Shown: positions 24,515-36,166, counted from the first letter of the stretch. The stretch: DNA of 64,000 nt from Adineta ricciae (GCA_905250025.1 CAJNOJ010000014.1:751624-815623), one strand, 5' to 3'. The notes: generated by a model from the letters alone, not told the origin. Translations and numbers: made by a program.

Positions 24515-24917
24515 AACTTCACAGTAACACTCTATTAACTTGTCACTAACAGTCTACATATTGAATAAAACACTGAATCAAGGAGAATGTCATGCATGGA
24601 AACAAATCTGATATTATTTAATAAACTAATACCTCATTTGATTCATATAAGGTTTTTCTCGAATCATTAACGAGCTTTCTAGACGCATTTCAAATGTACT
24701 TAGTACTTGATAGACTTATCGTTTTGAATATATTCCCATCAATCACCGTCCTTTGATGGCCATAATTGAGAGAGAGAAAAAAAATGTGTAGAAATAACGT
24801 CCTTCATAAATAATCAATAATATCAATCAGATTGATTGATATGACAACTTCGGCAAAGAACGAAAAACGTCGTTGTCGCATTTTCTAAAGACACTCCAAG
24901 TATTTTTCATCGACGAA
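24515..24917. other. Intergenic upstream of the ART-TPR gene
   Basis: About 400 bp of AT-rich DNA. Two polyA-like signals (AATAAA at 24563-24568 and 24618-24623) probably serve the upstream peptide gene. The ART-TPR frame is open from 24873 but contains no ATG before 24918. Confidence 0.5.
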
Positions 24918-27887
24918 ATGGGGAATCGAACAAGTAGACAATCGCTTCTTCGCATGTCAAAATTACACCCGTCTTTGTTCGAAAATAAAGAAAATGTCAC
25001 GTTAATTTGGCTAGATAAAACTATAGATACAACACGAACTACACTACGAGAAATTACCGATTATGTTCTATTATACACTGAACTTGAACCGTGTTTAACA
25101 TGTATTCGTTCGATAGTCAACGAACGAATTTTACTTATCATTTCGGATAATTATGCTGAATTATGTCTCGATGAAATTCATGATTTACCACAAATTCATT
25201 CGGTGTTTGTATTTTGCATGAAAGTATCTCAATACAGACAGAGACTTTTCGATTGGAATCGTTACTCGAAAATTATCGATGTTTTTGATAATGAAGATCT
25301 ATTAATCAATTCAATTCGACTTGAATTACATGATTTACAAAGGCATTTACTTACATTTAGTTTCTACGATAGGCAGAGATCAGTAAAGGATCTTTCGAGA
25401 GATTCAGCATCGTTTCTCTGGTTTCAATTATTTAAAGATGTTCTCTTTGAAATTCCAAGTTCTGAACAAACGAAAGATGAACTTATCGATCAATGCTCAC
25501 AATACTATCTTGGAAACTCGGAAGTTGTGGAAAATATCGAAGCATTTATTGAAAAGTACACAGAACAGAACGCGGTAGAGTGGTATAGAAAGAAGACTTT
25601 CATCAGTCGGCTGTGTAAAAAAGCCTTTCGTGTGAAAGATATCGAAATTTTATTTATCTTTCGGAATTATTTACAAGATTTATATCGACAAATCGACAAA
25701 GAACATGATTATTTAATAACACGAGAGCTCGACCATCCTACATTGATATTCTACCGCGGAATTCAATTAAGTGAAGATGTGATCATTCGGTTTCAATCGC
25801 ACATTGGTTCGTTGGTGACAACGAATGGATTTCTATTTAGTACACGTCATTACAATACCGCCTTGCAATCTGCATTGAAGACAACGAAACATTCGTCGGA
25901 GATCTCACCAGTTTTGTTCATTATTCAAACGAACATTCATCACAACCATATTATCTTCGCGGATACCTCATCGCCATCGACGGGTATCAAATGTGATGAT
26001 GACGACGACGACGGAGGAGACGAAGGAGGAGAGATTCTATTCGGTTTAGGTTGTGCATTTAAAATAAATGAAGTCTATTTCGATAAAAATCGAAATGTTT
26101 GGATAGTTAACATCAGTTCCAGTAATGAAGCACGAGATATTGTGGAAAGTTACATGGAAGAGACACAATATGAAGTTGAAAAAGGCAATCCTCTACTTCT
26201 GTTCGGTTCTCTTCTAACGGAAATGAGACAATATCATCAATCACAAATCTATTGGAATATGTTACTTTCTTCGAATATCATCGAGGATCAAACACCACTA
26301 TTAACCAATACTGGCCGAGTGAAGTACCATCAAGGTTTATATAATGATGCACTACGGGATTTCCAAACTGTCTATGATCTTCAACATGATGAAAATCCGA
26401 TCAATCATCGAATATTGGGAGAGACTATGCATTTTCTTGGATTGATTTATTCCGAACAGAAAAATTATGATTTAGCACTCGATTACTTTTTCGACGTTTT
26501 CAAAATTCACAAACAACACACGGAACTATCCGATCTTCTCCTAGCAAACACGAACAATGCCATAGGCATTGTTTTCACTCACAAACATGACTACGACCAA
26601 GCCTTAAAGTACCTACTTCGTGCTATGAAACTTTACGAAATGTATTTCTCAAGCAAAGATCATTCAGCTATAGCTGCGAACTACAATGGTATTGGCTTAG
26701 TCTTTTATTATACGAAACAATACGAACAAGCATTGGAATATTGTCTCGAAGCATTACATATCCGCGAAGAAGTTTTACCCGGAAATCATTCGCATATTGC
26801 CGATAGTTGTAATAACGTTGCATTGATTTATCATCATCTGTTTGAATTTGATCAAGCATATCAATTATTCCAACGTGCATTAAAAATCTACGAGAATGAT
26901 ATAGCTCACAAGATGCGTATACCGATTTGTTTAAACAACATTGGCTTACTTCATTTAGATCAATCGAAATACGAACGAGCAATTGAATACTATTTACAAG
27001 CCTTAGACTTTTACAAGCAAGATGATGATGATGAGAAATTTCATGATGAAATCTGCTTTACATTGGATAATTTAGGTATTGCCTATGAAATGAACTCTGA
27101 TTATGATAATGCTTTGAAATATTATCAACGTGCATATGAGAAAGAAGAGAAAGATTCGTCTAAATCAATTCGAATTCTCATCCGAATTGGAAATATTCAT
27201 CACAAAAAAGGTGACAATGAACAGGCATTAGTTTGCTATCAGAACGCTTTAGATAAGAGTGAAAATTGTCCATCCGAGCTAGTCGCCTCGGTGTTAATGT
27301 CCATGGGTATTATTTATCATCGACAAAAACATTATGATCTAGCACTTGATACATACAAACGTGTGATCGCACTTCAGAAACATCCATCGTCAAATCATGA
27401 ATTAGATTTAGCTTGGACATACAATAATCTCGGTTGCCTCTATGATGACATGGGTGACATGAAACGAGCACTACGTTATCAACAAAGAGCATATGATATT
27501 CGAAGAAAATTCCTGCAATCGACTCATCCTGATCTAGCTATTAGTTTGAATAATCTCGGACGTATTCATCAAGCACTCTCGCATCTTGCAGGCGGAGATC
27601 CACTCGAAGCGGAACAGGCGTTACAAAATTACAAAGCTGCTCTTCATATTCGGCGAAAATCTCTGGCGAGTGATCATCCTGATTTAGCAATATCGTATTA
27701 CAATCTTGCTCTAGTACATGTCGATCAACAAGAATACGAACAAGCGTATAGTGAAATTCAAAAGGCATTGCATATTCAAAAGAAGAGATTACCAAATCAT
27801 CATCCTGATCTAGAACAGACTTTGAAACTTGAAAAACGAATTCGGATCTTGCTTGATTATCGACAATCTCTTGCACGTTACACATAA
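24918..27887 (+). CDS. Mono-ADP-ribosyltransferase (ARTC-like) fused to TPR array, intronless, 989 aa
   Basis: Intronless. The first ATG gives MGNRTS, a classic N-myristoylation signal (Gly2, Ser6). Residues about 1-170 are a conserved-looking N-domain of unknown role. The ART fold follows. The NAD-binding Arg is in FYRGIQLS at about residue 280, and the Ser-Thr motif is in GFLFSTRHYN at about 303-312. The ARTT-loop/catalytic region is GGEILFGLG at about 370-378, after an Asp/Gly-rich insertion. E372 fits the catalytic Glu, but the first Glu of the usual ExE is Gly370. From about residue 425 to 985 run ten or more kinesin-light-chain-type TPRs (~42 residues), with repeated YNxxGLVFYYTKQYEQAL-type and HPDLAISLNNLG-type units. 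The predicted enzyme transfers ADP-ribose from NAD to a protein chosen by the TPRs. This fusion type is characteristic of bdelloids. Confidence 0.9.
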   Translation: MGNRTSRQSLLRMSKLHPSLFENKENVTLIWLDKTIDTTRTTLREITDYVLLYTELEPCLTCIRSIVNERILLIISDNYAELCLDEIHDLPQIHSVFVFCMKVSQYRQRLFDWNRYSKIIDVFDNEDLLINSIRLELHDLQRHLLTFSFYDRQRSVKDLSRDSASFLWFQLFKDVLFEIPSSEQTKDELIDQCSQYYLGNSEVVENIEAFIEKYTEQNAVEWYRKKTFISRLCKKAFRVKDIEILFIFRNYLQDLYRQIDKEHDYLITRELDHPTLIFYRGIQLSEDVIIRFQSHIGSLVTTNGFLFSTRHYNTALQSALKTTKHSSEISPVLFIIQTNIHHNHIIFADTSSPSTGIKCDDDDDDGGDEGGEILFGLGCAFKINEVYFDKNRNVWIVNISSSNEARDIVESYMEETQYEVEKGNPLLLFGSLLTEMRQYHQSQIYWNMLLSSNIIEDQTPLLTNTGRVKYHQGLYNDALRDFQTVYDLQHDENPINHRILGETMHFLGLIYSEQKNYDLALDYFFDVFKIHKQHTELSDLLLANTNNAIGIVFTHKHDYDQALKYLLRAMKLYEMYFSSKDHSAIAANYNGIGLVFYYTKQYEQALEYCLEALHIREEVLPGNHSHIADSCNNVALIYHHLFEFDQAYQLFQRALKIYENDIAHKMRIPICLNNIGLLHLDQSKYERAIEYYLQALDFYKQDDDDEKFHDEICFTLDNLGIAYEMNSDYDNALKYYQRAYEKEEKDSSKSIRILIRIGNIHHKKGDNEQALVCYQNALDKSENCPSELVASVLMSMGIIYHRQKHYDLALDTYKRVIALQKHPSSNHELDLAWTYNNLGCLYDDMGDMKRALRYQQRAYDIRRKFLQSTHPDLAISLNNLGRIHQALSHLAGGDPLEAEQALQNYKAALHIRRKSLASDHPDLAISYYNLALVHVDQQEYEQAYSEIQKALHIQKKRLPNHHPDLEQTLKLEKRIRILLDYRQSLARYT

Positions 27888-29318
27888 AAGAGAAAAAAAC
27901 AGATATTCATACGTTCCTTGTTGACTAGCGACTGAAACACCTATGGAGAATGTTATAAACACATGTATGTCATCAGTCGAATCTAATTAGATGAAAAAAA
28001 CCTATTTGGCAAGAAAATGAAGAAGTCCTTCCGGACACTTTTGTCATCACATTTGTACGACTACCCGGTTCGGTTTTCTAAGGCAACTCCCGCAGACAGG
28101 TTATAGACGAAATTAAGTCATTCTTGAATAGACTTCTTTTACTCGCTCGCCTCTATTTTTGATTGACTTTCTGAAAGAAAAAATTGCCTTGAGTGTCAAT
28201 GATCTTCTCTAGCTCTGTTTTCGACTTGTAACACGACAATGACATTGTTTCGAATGTCAATCATAAATCACTGAAGGTTCTCGTCACTGAAATGAAGACA
28301 GGAAAGTTCGAATAGATCTTCTGTTTTCTAATCTACATAAAAAATGATAAAGAAAGAAACAACAGAGTCATGAAGTATATTTTTCATTTGATTTGATAGA
28401 TGATCAATACAATCGTGTACTGCCCTGTAGCGAAAAGATTAATGCACAAAAGATTGAATATGATATGAAAAATTTGTCTCGACAAAGTGTTCTAATTATA
28501 TATCTTGTCATCAAAATACTCTAGTCGTTCAATTGACCAACTTATCTATCATTAGCTTGCCGTTGACAATGTCACTCTTTCATTTTTCTTACGTCCGATC
28601 GTCGTTAAACACATGTTCTTTCTCCTTTCGCTCTTCTAAGCAACTGATAGAAGACATGAAATAAATCAAACATTGAATCTTTTTTTGAAAATATCCTCTT
28701 ACGAACGACCTCATTAATTTCGGTGTAGTTTCGAATTTACTGATTGTAATTGCATTGTACATGACAAAAGTGCTTGTCGGGGATTGTCCCAGATGAATTG
28801 GAGAGTATGGTAGTATGTAAACGCGTTAAGCAAATGATGAAAAACATTTCTGTTTTTCCTGTCTGTAATCAATTTTTAGAATGACATCCTATTCGATGAA
28901 TGAACATCGTAGACAAACGACGTACTTGAATAAACTAACAAAAGAAAAAAAACTTCGACAACAAACGAGTTCGATTCGTATCGTTCTTTTTTGCATAAAA
29001 GAAGAAAAAGAAAGAACTGGAGTTTTATTAGATGAGTACGTTCGCATCCTCGGAAAAGAAAAACATTTTTCCACTCGCCGACTTTTCTTCGTGTTGCTAC
29101 TGTAGACATCGACGGTCTATGCTTATTTTGTTTCAACAACAGTAGCTATGATAATAGTATAGATAATATAGAAAAGACGGAAAAGAAAAAGAAAGAGAGA
29201 AAGATGAACGTATGGGGTGAAACAAGAGGAAGATCTGATGACTATAGACTCTAACTGAAGTGAAAAACATCAGACGGTTCTCTCTTCTCTCTACGTTTTC
29301 GAAATATCAGAAGAAATC
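27888..29318. other. 1.4-kb intergenic region, no supported gene
   Basis: AT-rich throughout. Small frames on either strand (for example around 28880-29139) are Lys/Phe/Ser-heavy and unsupported. No tRNA fold, transposon end or tandem repeat was recognised. A pyrimidine-rich run precedes the Ly6 gene near 29276-29290. Confidence 0.55.
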
Positions 29319-29988
29319 ATGTTTATCTGGTACTTTATTGCATTAACCGGTATGTGATTATTTGATAGTCGAGTCTTTTCTTCTCATTGACTCATAGGAT
29401 GTTTCTGTATACATTTATCGCATGGACAAGATCCGGCTCCTGCACTGAGTGATCGCGAATCACGCTACAGTGGTATCGCGCAAGTTCCTGGAGTCGTTCC
29501 AGATAGTTCAGTAGCTGATTTTGTAGACAATCAGATTACTATAGCTGAAAATGAAGTAGTTACTATAACAAGTGTTCCATCAACAACCGAAGTCATCGCA
29601 ACAACTTTAGCACCACAGCCATTTTCTTGTTTCCAGTGTACAGACTGTCACAATAAACCCGACTTGACAACTGCTGTCTGCGAAGCAGACATAAAAATGT
29701 GCTACGTAAAATCCTCTCGATTAGTTTAATGCTGCGTATACGATGTCTCTTTTTTATCTATAGAGTATGACGAAACTTGTGAACAATATTAGTCAAATAA
29801 TACGTCGTGGTTGCTCAACTTCGAAAGATCATTGCATTGTACCAACGGATGGTGAAGCGAATGTATTTGAAAGTGTCACATGTTGCAAAAGTCATAAATG
29901 TAATGAAGCAACTCAATATTTACCAACGTTCTTTCTCTGCATATTAAGTCTATTCATTCTTATAGTTAATAACGCTCTTCATATCTAA
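29319..29988 (+). CDS. Ly6/uPAR three-finger domain, probable GPI-anchored surface protein (187 aa)
   Basis: Exons 29319-29349, 29398-29705 and 29764-29988 join in phases 1 and 0. The N-terminal signal peptide is MFIWYFIALTGCFCIHLSHG. A Ser/Thr/Val-rich stalk follows to about residue 85. The LU domain then shows ten cysteines: CFQCTDC at the start, AVC, KMC, GC, HC, and the signature CCKSHKCN at the end. A hydrophobic C-terminus (FFLCILSLFILIV) follows, as in GPI-anchored Ly6 proteins. The stalk before the domain is unusual, since most Ly6 proteins begin with the domain. It likely acts at the cell surface or in secretions; the ligand is unknown. The CCxxxxCN end makes the family call strong. 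Confidence 0.85.
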
Positions 29989-30954
29989 GAAGGAAAATCT
30001 TTCTTTTCTTTCGCAGACTAATAGCATAGAACTTCTTCGCTCGATGTGTTACCTATCTTGTCAAACATATATCTCTAATGTAGATTCGATCGCACGCACG
30101 CACGCAATCGAATAGTGTTGCATAGTTTTAGCTGCTTATTGTCTAACAATAATAATAATAATAATAAAAAGAATGATGTTCATAGTCGATTGGGATCTTT
30201 TTTCTCTTGCGAACGATCGTTCATCAGTGTGTATTCTGCATAGACTGCAGATAGAATGTTCACCACCTGACGTATTCATGCTTGATTAGAACCGTTTCCG
30301 GTATACGTACGGTTCGATACGGATGATGAGTGAAGCGAACAAATAATGAGCAATGAACATATCTCTCCGTCCTGTTCGAGTCGATAAATAAATCAGAGAC
30401 AGTAACATGATAAGATTTGGTCAAGGATTTATACAAACCATTGACAATTATTATGGTATTAATGTTAAAAAAAAGGACCTGAACGAATGAACGAACGACG
30501 CAATAACCTTGCGAAGGTAGTGTACAATTCTGAAGAACGAAGAACAGTTTATCTACCTGTATTACAAAGAAGAAAACTTGCCGTCTTCGATTCTCAACTG
30601 AACATTGAACACTAAAGTAAATTTGTTCATAGCGCAAAAATATTGTAAAGATCGCATCTCTTCTCTTTTTCATTTGCTTCACTGGGTTACGTCTCATTGA
30701 TTCTTTTCTTTCTCTCTTTGCTTCACATGAATACAGGACATATGTACAAAATGCACAACCGTGAAATACAATCGTGTACAATATCACAGGTCGATTACAT
30801 GAAGTATGAAAAGGAAAAAGACGAAGAGAAAAAATCCGTGCGAAAAAAACGAAAGAAACCGCTCGTAATACATCGCATGTGACCAGTCAAAATAATATGT
30901 AACATAGGAGAGAAACGTTTCGCAAGCATCTTTTATACTGGAATATCAAAGCAC
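29989..30954. other. Intergenic region with AAT microsatellite
   Basis: This stretch contains (AAT)6 at 30148-30165 and an ACGC/CGCA repeat at about 30093-30105. A minus-strand open frame of about 175 codons (30260-30787) lacks any recognised domain and has an AT-driven composition. I do not call it. Confidence 0.55.
30148..30165 (+). repeat. (AAT)n microsatellite
   Basis: Six perfect AAT units run into an A-tract, located 160 bp downstream of the Ly6 gene stop. Confidence 0.9.
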
Positions 30955-33900
30955 ATGAATTCAATTCGCAAACGTCCACGTGATTCATATGATCAAACGG
31001 ATCTACAGACTCACACAGCTCGTTTAACAGACCGAATAAATAAACATCAATTACATAATTACGGTTCGGCTATTGATGTTTATGATGCGGTTGCTCGAAC
31101 GTTACTGCCTTATTGGGAGTACAACGAACGTTATAAAATCAAAATTTCCAAACAATTACGATTGGAGAATTCTGGCATCACTAATGTTGCACATCACGTT
31201 CGTGCACAATTACAAACCCTACACAACGAAGAAAAAAGTTCCACTGTAAACATTTGTAGTATTGATTTAACGAATGGTGCGGCGTCAGTTTATTTAGAAA
31301 ATTGTAGTCATGGACGGACATTGCAGATTTTAGCGAATCTACTGGGAATTGAAATACGTCTAGTAACATCATATGTTTACGAAGAAGTTATTTCAATTAT
31401 TCCAGCTGATTTACTCGAAGTTCAACCATTGTATATCGCATTTAATGATGTTTCCAAGCAATTTTACATGCTCGATAAGCCAGGTAGAATCTACTTGACA
31501 AGATTCTTTATTTTCAATGAATAACGCATCTTTTCTTTGAATTTAGCAAATGTAAAACGCGATGATTTATTACAGCATCAACAGACACTCGATCACCTCA
31601 TCCAAAAATACAATTTAATTCCTACTGTTCTTCCTCCGACCAATGGCCGTTGTCTATCGCTGTTCTTATGCATTGCACAGATATTTAAATCCAGTACAGC
31701 TGATTTCCTTGATACGACAGCATTAGCAAATCAAATCCGCGATGCTACTCATCAACAACTTACATCGAATTTTGATCTCTATCAATCCTACATTCTTCCA
31801 TCTTTGTCTACAAAGTCCAACGAAGTCGACATCCGTCGCGATAGCGAATATCTTGTAGAATCGAATTATTACCGTTGTCAAATGGAACGACCTATTTTAC
31901 ATGCACTTGCTCATGTACTTCAATGCAATTTGGTGATATTTTCATCGACATCGTTGCAACAAGCACCGGAAATGATTGATGCGGAAGTGAATCATCGACC
32001 TAATGGTAATGATCAAGTAATTGTCCTAATGAAAAATGAATCTACGCAAAGATTTTCAAGTGCTCGAACAACATGTAATTAAATCAGAAATGAAATTGAT
32101 ATCCGATATATTATTTGTTTCTTTTTAGATCCATTAAATCATTTATTCATGCGCAAAGATGTTTCTGAAAATCAAATGGATGCTATCTATGAATCGATCG
32201 ACCATTCACCACTGTTCGATCCAAAGAATAAGTCAACGAACTCGTCATCATCGTCAGCAAATACTTTTTTTAGTAAAACAAAAGATAAATTTGTTACAGC
32301 TGTCAATAAATTAGTGGATAACTATGGTAATTTACCTAAAAAGCAAACGTACGTGAATACGCCTCAAAGCAAATCAAATAATAGCAATAACAATAACAAT
32401 CAGAATCATAACGAACAAACCGTACCTGTATCACCTAATGAACAGAAGCCATCAAGTACGAAACGTCAAGCACCATTAGCTGAACACATTCTTCGTCGAC
32501 AAGAAGAAACGCGTCAAAACAATCAGCAACCATCGGATCCGAAGTACGAAAATACAACGAATATTCTTCCCACGCAGACTCCTAATCGATCATCAATATC
32601 ATCATCAACAACGAATTCAGCCAAAAATTCTGTAATATTTGCTCATTGAGGCGTGTCCTCATGAATATATATAAAGTCGTCATTTTATTTTTTCCTCATT
32701 CGATATTTTTCCTTTTAGCAACCTTCATCACCAAACAAACGTCAATTACGTCCTGTTCCTTATAAAGATCGACAAAGAACCTCCGCGAAAATGGGTACGT
32801 CAAAAACAACGATGAATCAAAATGTTTTCAACGGTGTTACCATCGAAGATGTTGATGAAAGTACAACAGCCGATGAAGCAAATAACGATGATGAATATGA
32901 TTCATTTAGTGACGAGGCTGGAGGAGGCCTACAAACTGCTATTCTTAAGGAACGAAAGAAAAAAAGCAACTCAGCAACCTCACCAAACAATGTTAACTTA
33001 GGATCAACAGCAAAAAAACTACCGCGCGATTATCAACCGAAGAAGTCAGCACCTTATCGTTTTGATCGTGAGTCATTAAAGCGACAGCAACAAAGTTATG
33101 TCACCGCTGATGAAGATCTCTATGAGAATGACCGACAACGAGATGATCTCAACCGTGAAGATGATATCTACCTATCAACGTCTGATATTGTTCAACGAGA
33201 TCGAAAACAATTGCAACTATTCGTCAATGGTCGAACAAATAATAAATCCCATTCATCATCAACTCATCAACATTCACAGCAACATAACCACTTAGAACGT
33301 AAAGGATCAACACCAAAAGCTACATCAACAAGTACAAATGCGAACGATCGTCAATCGTTCCTGATTGACAAAGATGCCGTGCTCGAAGTGTTAGGCCATA
33401 ACATTGCTCAACGTGATCGTCACATTCTAATGAAAGTCCTCAAACAGGAAGATCTCGTTTCCAAAGAATGGCAACGTTTATTATTTCTCTTAGACGAATA
33501 TGTCAATAATCCGAAAAAAGAAAAGAAAGAACGTGGCTTACATGCATTAACATTGATGGAAAATCTCGATCGACTTGGATATGACATGCTCGAAATACAG
33601 TCAACTGGTCCAAATCATTTTAAAGCGGTTGCTAAAGCAATTCTATTAATTATCGAAATAAACGATTGGTTTAGCGATCATATTTGTCGAGTATTACATT
33701 TAAATGGACCCAATGATCCTCGTATGGTACGTCATCTAAGAAAGTTATGTTTGCGAGAATGGTCCAGAAATGCAGATGAATATCGGACGGTGTTCGCACA
33801 GCATAACAATGCACAACAGCAGCAGCAGCAACAACAACAACAACAACAACAGCAGCAGCAACAGCGTGTAACATTGGATTTAACTCGAGAAATTGAACGA

Positions 33901-34713
33901 TTTCGTTCCGAAGATTACTACCGTGCTGATATGTGTGCATTAGTCAATCAAGCTCTGGCAACAGGATTGGCCATACCGATCCATGTCGTGCGAGCTGTAC
34001 GTGAACCAAATAATTCGCTAGAAATCTTCGTGCCTATGCGTGGTATAGCACGTCCTGGTCTAGCTATTGTGCTAATTGCCAGTCATTCAAATGCTGGTGA
34101 TGGACATTATGATGTCGCCGTACTTAAAGGACACCCTCAAACTTTACGTAAACATCGAAATGTTACATTTGATGATAAACCTGAAGTTCGCTCATTTGAA
34201 ACAAGTGCCGAAGAACAATCACAAGCAGTTTTGAAAAGTATAGCATTGAATAACAATTCTACGGTACCACCTCCTCAACAGCAACCGCCACTACCACAGC
34301 AGCAACAACCGGCAATGTTGAATCCTAATCTGATAGCTGCACATCAAGCTCAATTCTTCGGTAATCCATTTATGTATTCACCATTTACGTTCGCACCTCC
34401 GCAGCCGCCTCCTTCTCAACCGCAACCACCTCCACAACAGCAGCCTGCTCCAAGTTCACCATCCCTTCATCGCGGTTCCAACAATAACAATATGAATAAT
34501 AACAATAATCAAGCAAAAGCTAATCTCACCGGTAATCCTAATTCAACTACACCTCCAACATCCATGATGTTGCAGCCGCAAATGCCGTTTCTCCAAATGC
34601 AACCAGCTCAGCCCGCATTTGTCTACACACCATTGATCCATACAGCCCAACAGCCAGCGCCGACGAATTCAGGTGCAGCCTTCTTTTATACGCCTGCAAA
34701 TTATCCCATGTGA
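30955..34713 (+). CDS. Large protein with three tandem OTU-like domains, mostly catalytically degenerate (about 1184 aa)
   Basis: Exons 30955-31483, 31547-32074, 32129-32631 and 32719-34713 are all in phase. Three regions share the OTU layout: nucleophile loop, then a YL..YY helix, then an I-x-hydrophobic strand before the His strand. Region I (residues about 30-175) has YGSAIDVYDAVARTLL where OTUs have DGxC. Region II (about 195-360) keeps NGRCLSLFLCIAQIF, FDLYQSYILP and PILHALAHVLQCNLVIF, but has no clear catalytic His. Region III (about 720-985) has STGPNHFKAVAKAI with His in place of Cys, yet keeps the GDGHYDVAV His strand. Asn/Ser-rich linkers, a 17-Gln tract inside region III and a Pro/Gln-rich C-terminus follow. 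It is likely a ubiquitin-related scaffold; enzymatic activity is doubtful. The family call is by pattern only. Confidence 0.7.
33814..33864 (+). repeat. CAA/CAG tract coding 17 glutamines
   Basis: A mixed CAG and CAA codon run sits between two helices of the third OTU-like region. The codon mix suggests selection for the amino acid or an old tract. Confidence 0.9.
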
Positions 34714-35366
34714 CTTTTCTAATTTGATATTGAAAACCGAATATAATTTATGAAAAAATTGAATTTTTTTCTTTTCATGTCAAAATAAAGAAACAAAAAG
34801 TTTAGTCGTAAAATTTACAATATATGCTGTCTTATGAAATCCATAGTTATTCAAACGTTCTCGAACGATCCAAATTCAAGATCGACACAACAGTCAACAA
34901 AAGCATTTCCTCGAGGATCGTCTCCTTGTTAAAGTTATTGAATACAACGTAGCTAATTATTTTCTGTCGGAATATTAACTGGAAAATATGCAATTGTCTC
35001 AATTAAACACAAAGGTGAGACTGTAAACGTACACCACCTGCGATATATGTGTACTCCTAAACATCAATGGTTATTTACAGAAAAGTAACAATTAGATGAA
35101 AACAAGTCCATTGTCACTTTTGACTGGAATTGTATTTACATGGAGAAGAGTCATTGACACCATGTTTGTTGTTGTTATTGGCGATTACAGAATCTTTCTA
35201 TTCGTTTCTTTCTATAGCGTTGCTTCCGAATCAAAAGAAACCGTCATTACCCAATCAAAAGAAACGTCGTACGACGGGCACGCACATGTCGTGGAGATAT
35301 TTTGAAAACCGTCAGTATTGCTCATCGTAGGAAGAAATTAATAGAATGTAAACTTTGTGCCTTCAG
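34714..35366. other. Intergenic, with possible 5' exon of the DUF3605 gene
   Basis: AATAAA at 34785-34790 fits the upstream gene's polyadenylation. A 27-nt frame, ATG 34988 to a GTGAGA donor at 35015, would join in phase 0 to the acceptor CCTTCAG before 35367, adding MQLSQLNTK. This is unproven. Confidence 0.4.
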
Positions 35367-35936
35367 ATGATTCGTCAAAACATATCATCGAATATAGAAT
35401 CAATGCAAGAACTTCATCTAAAGTACGGTTGGATTCCTGGCGCTGAAAGTATCCGACCAAATGCTGAAATCCGCGAGAAGAAAGAAAATTATATCAAGAA
35501 TATGTTAACACGTTATGTTAGTCTTCAAGATTTTATTCTACATAAATTCTTCGGTTTGAAACCTACCGTCGAAGGAAACTGCATGAATTCCAAATTACAT
35601 GTTTTACTAGCAGAAATTTCTGCTGCACAAGCAGCTGGATTACAACAACCAAATCATCATCAATTTCGTTTAGTACCAAATCTCTTCTCATATCACGTTC
35701 CAGCTGGTACGAATCATTATGTCATTTGGTTTCTCTTGCATGGAAACGAAACTAGAGATCCAACGACACATTCTCCATTGAGCTATGATGAAATCACTGC
35801 AAGTATCGAAGTTGGATTAAAACAATTACTTGGTCCTACTAAAGATCAGTTCTCTTTCGTTTGGTATCCCAATCCGAAACCAACAATTATTTCAGATATT
35901 CTCTATCATGTGCAAGTCTTTTGGATACCTGAATAA
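35367..35936 (+). CDS. DUF3605 / GlcNAc-induced protein-like family (189 aa)
   Basis: One exon carries the whole recognisable domain. The start at ATG 35367 follows an acceptor-like CAG, so one short upstream exon is possible. The family pattern is visible: a helical N-terminal region, then LVPNLFSYHVPAGTNHYVIW (the NpFPY..H.V.W block), then a charged stretch with YDEITASIEVGL. The end is FSFVWYPNPKPTIISDILYH with VQVFW (the WF.NP.. S...HVHV block). The family is known mainly from fungi, where a member is the N-acetylglucosamine-induced protein; some occur in other eukaryotes. The biochemical role is unknown. It sits in a run of accessory genes. Confidence 0.75.
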   Translation: MIRQNISSNIESMQELHLKYGWIPGAESIRPNAEIREKKENYIKNMLTRYVSLQDFILHKFFGLKPTVEGNCMNSKLHVLLAEISAAQAAGLQQPNHHQFRLVPNLFSYHVPAGTNHYVIWFLLHGNETRDPTTHSPLSYDEITASIEVGLKQLLGPTKDQFSFVWYPNPKPTIISDILYHVQVFWIPE

Positions 35937-36166
35937 TTTTCTCTATAATAAACATCATAGATCATTATAAATAGCAAATTTATGTATGAATGCGTAACTC
36001 TTAATATATTTAAAAATAGAACTAGTGAAGGACGTCAGTCAAGCGTAACCTACACATGTACAGCACACTCGTTGATATCGTAAAGCTACTATGCTTACTA
36101 TTCCTCAGATAGTCGATGCAATCGAGTTGAACTTTTTCAAAAATTATATTTAGATTTGTGATCACC

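Noticed and set aside
28876..29139. Overlapping frames on both strands upstream of the Ly6 gene
   Set aside because: They shadow one another across Lys/Phe-rich low-complexity sequence; no coding signal on either strand.
30148..30165. AAT microsatellite as part of a mobile element
   Set aside because: No terminal repeats, target duplications or transposase fragments nearby.
30260..30787. 175-codon minus-strand open frame
   Set aside because: No recognisable motif or homologue and no nearby splice context; Phe/Val/Arg-rich chance frame.
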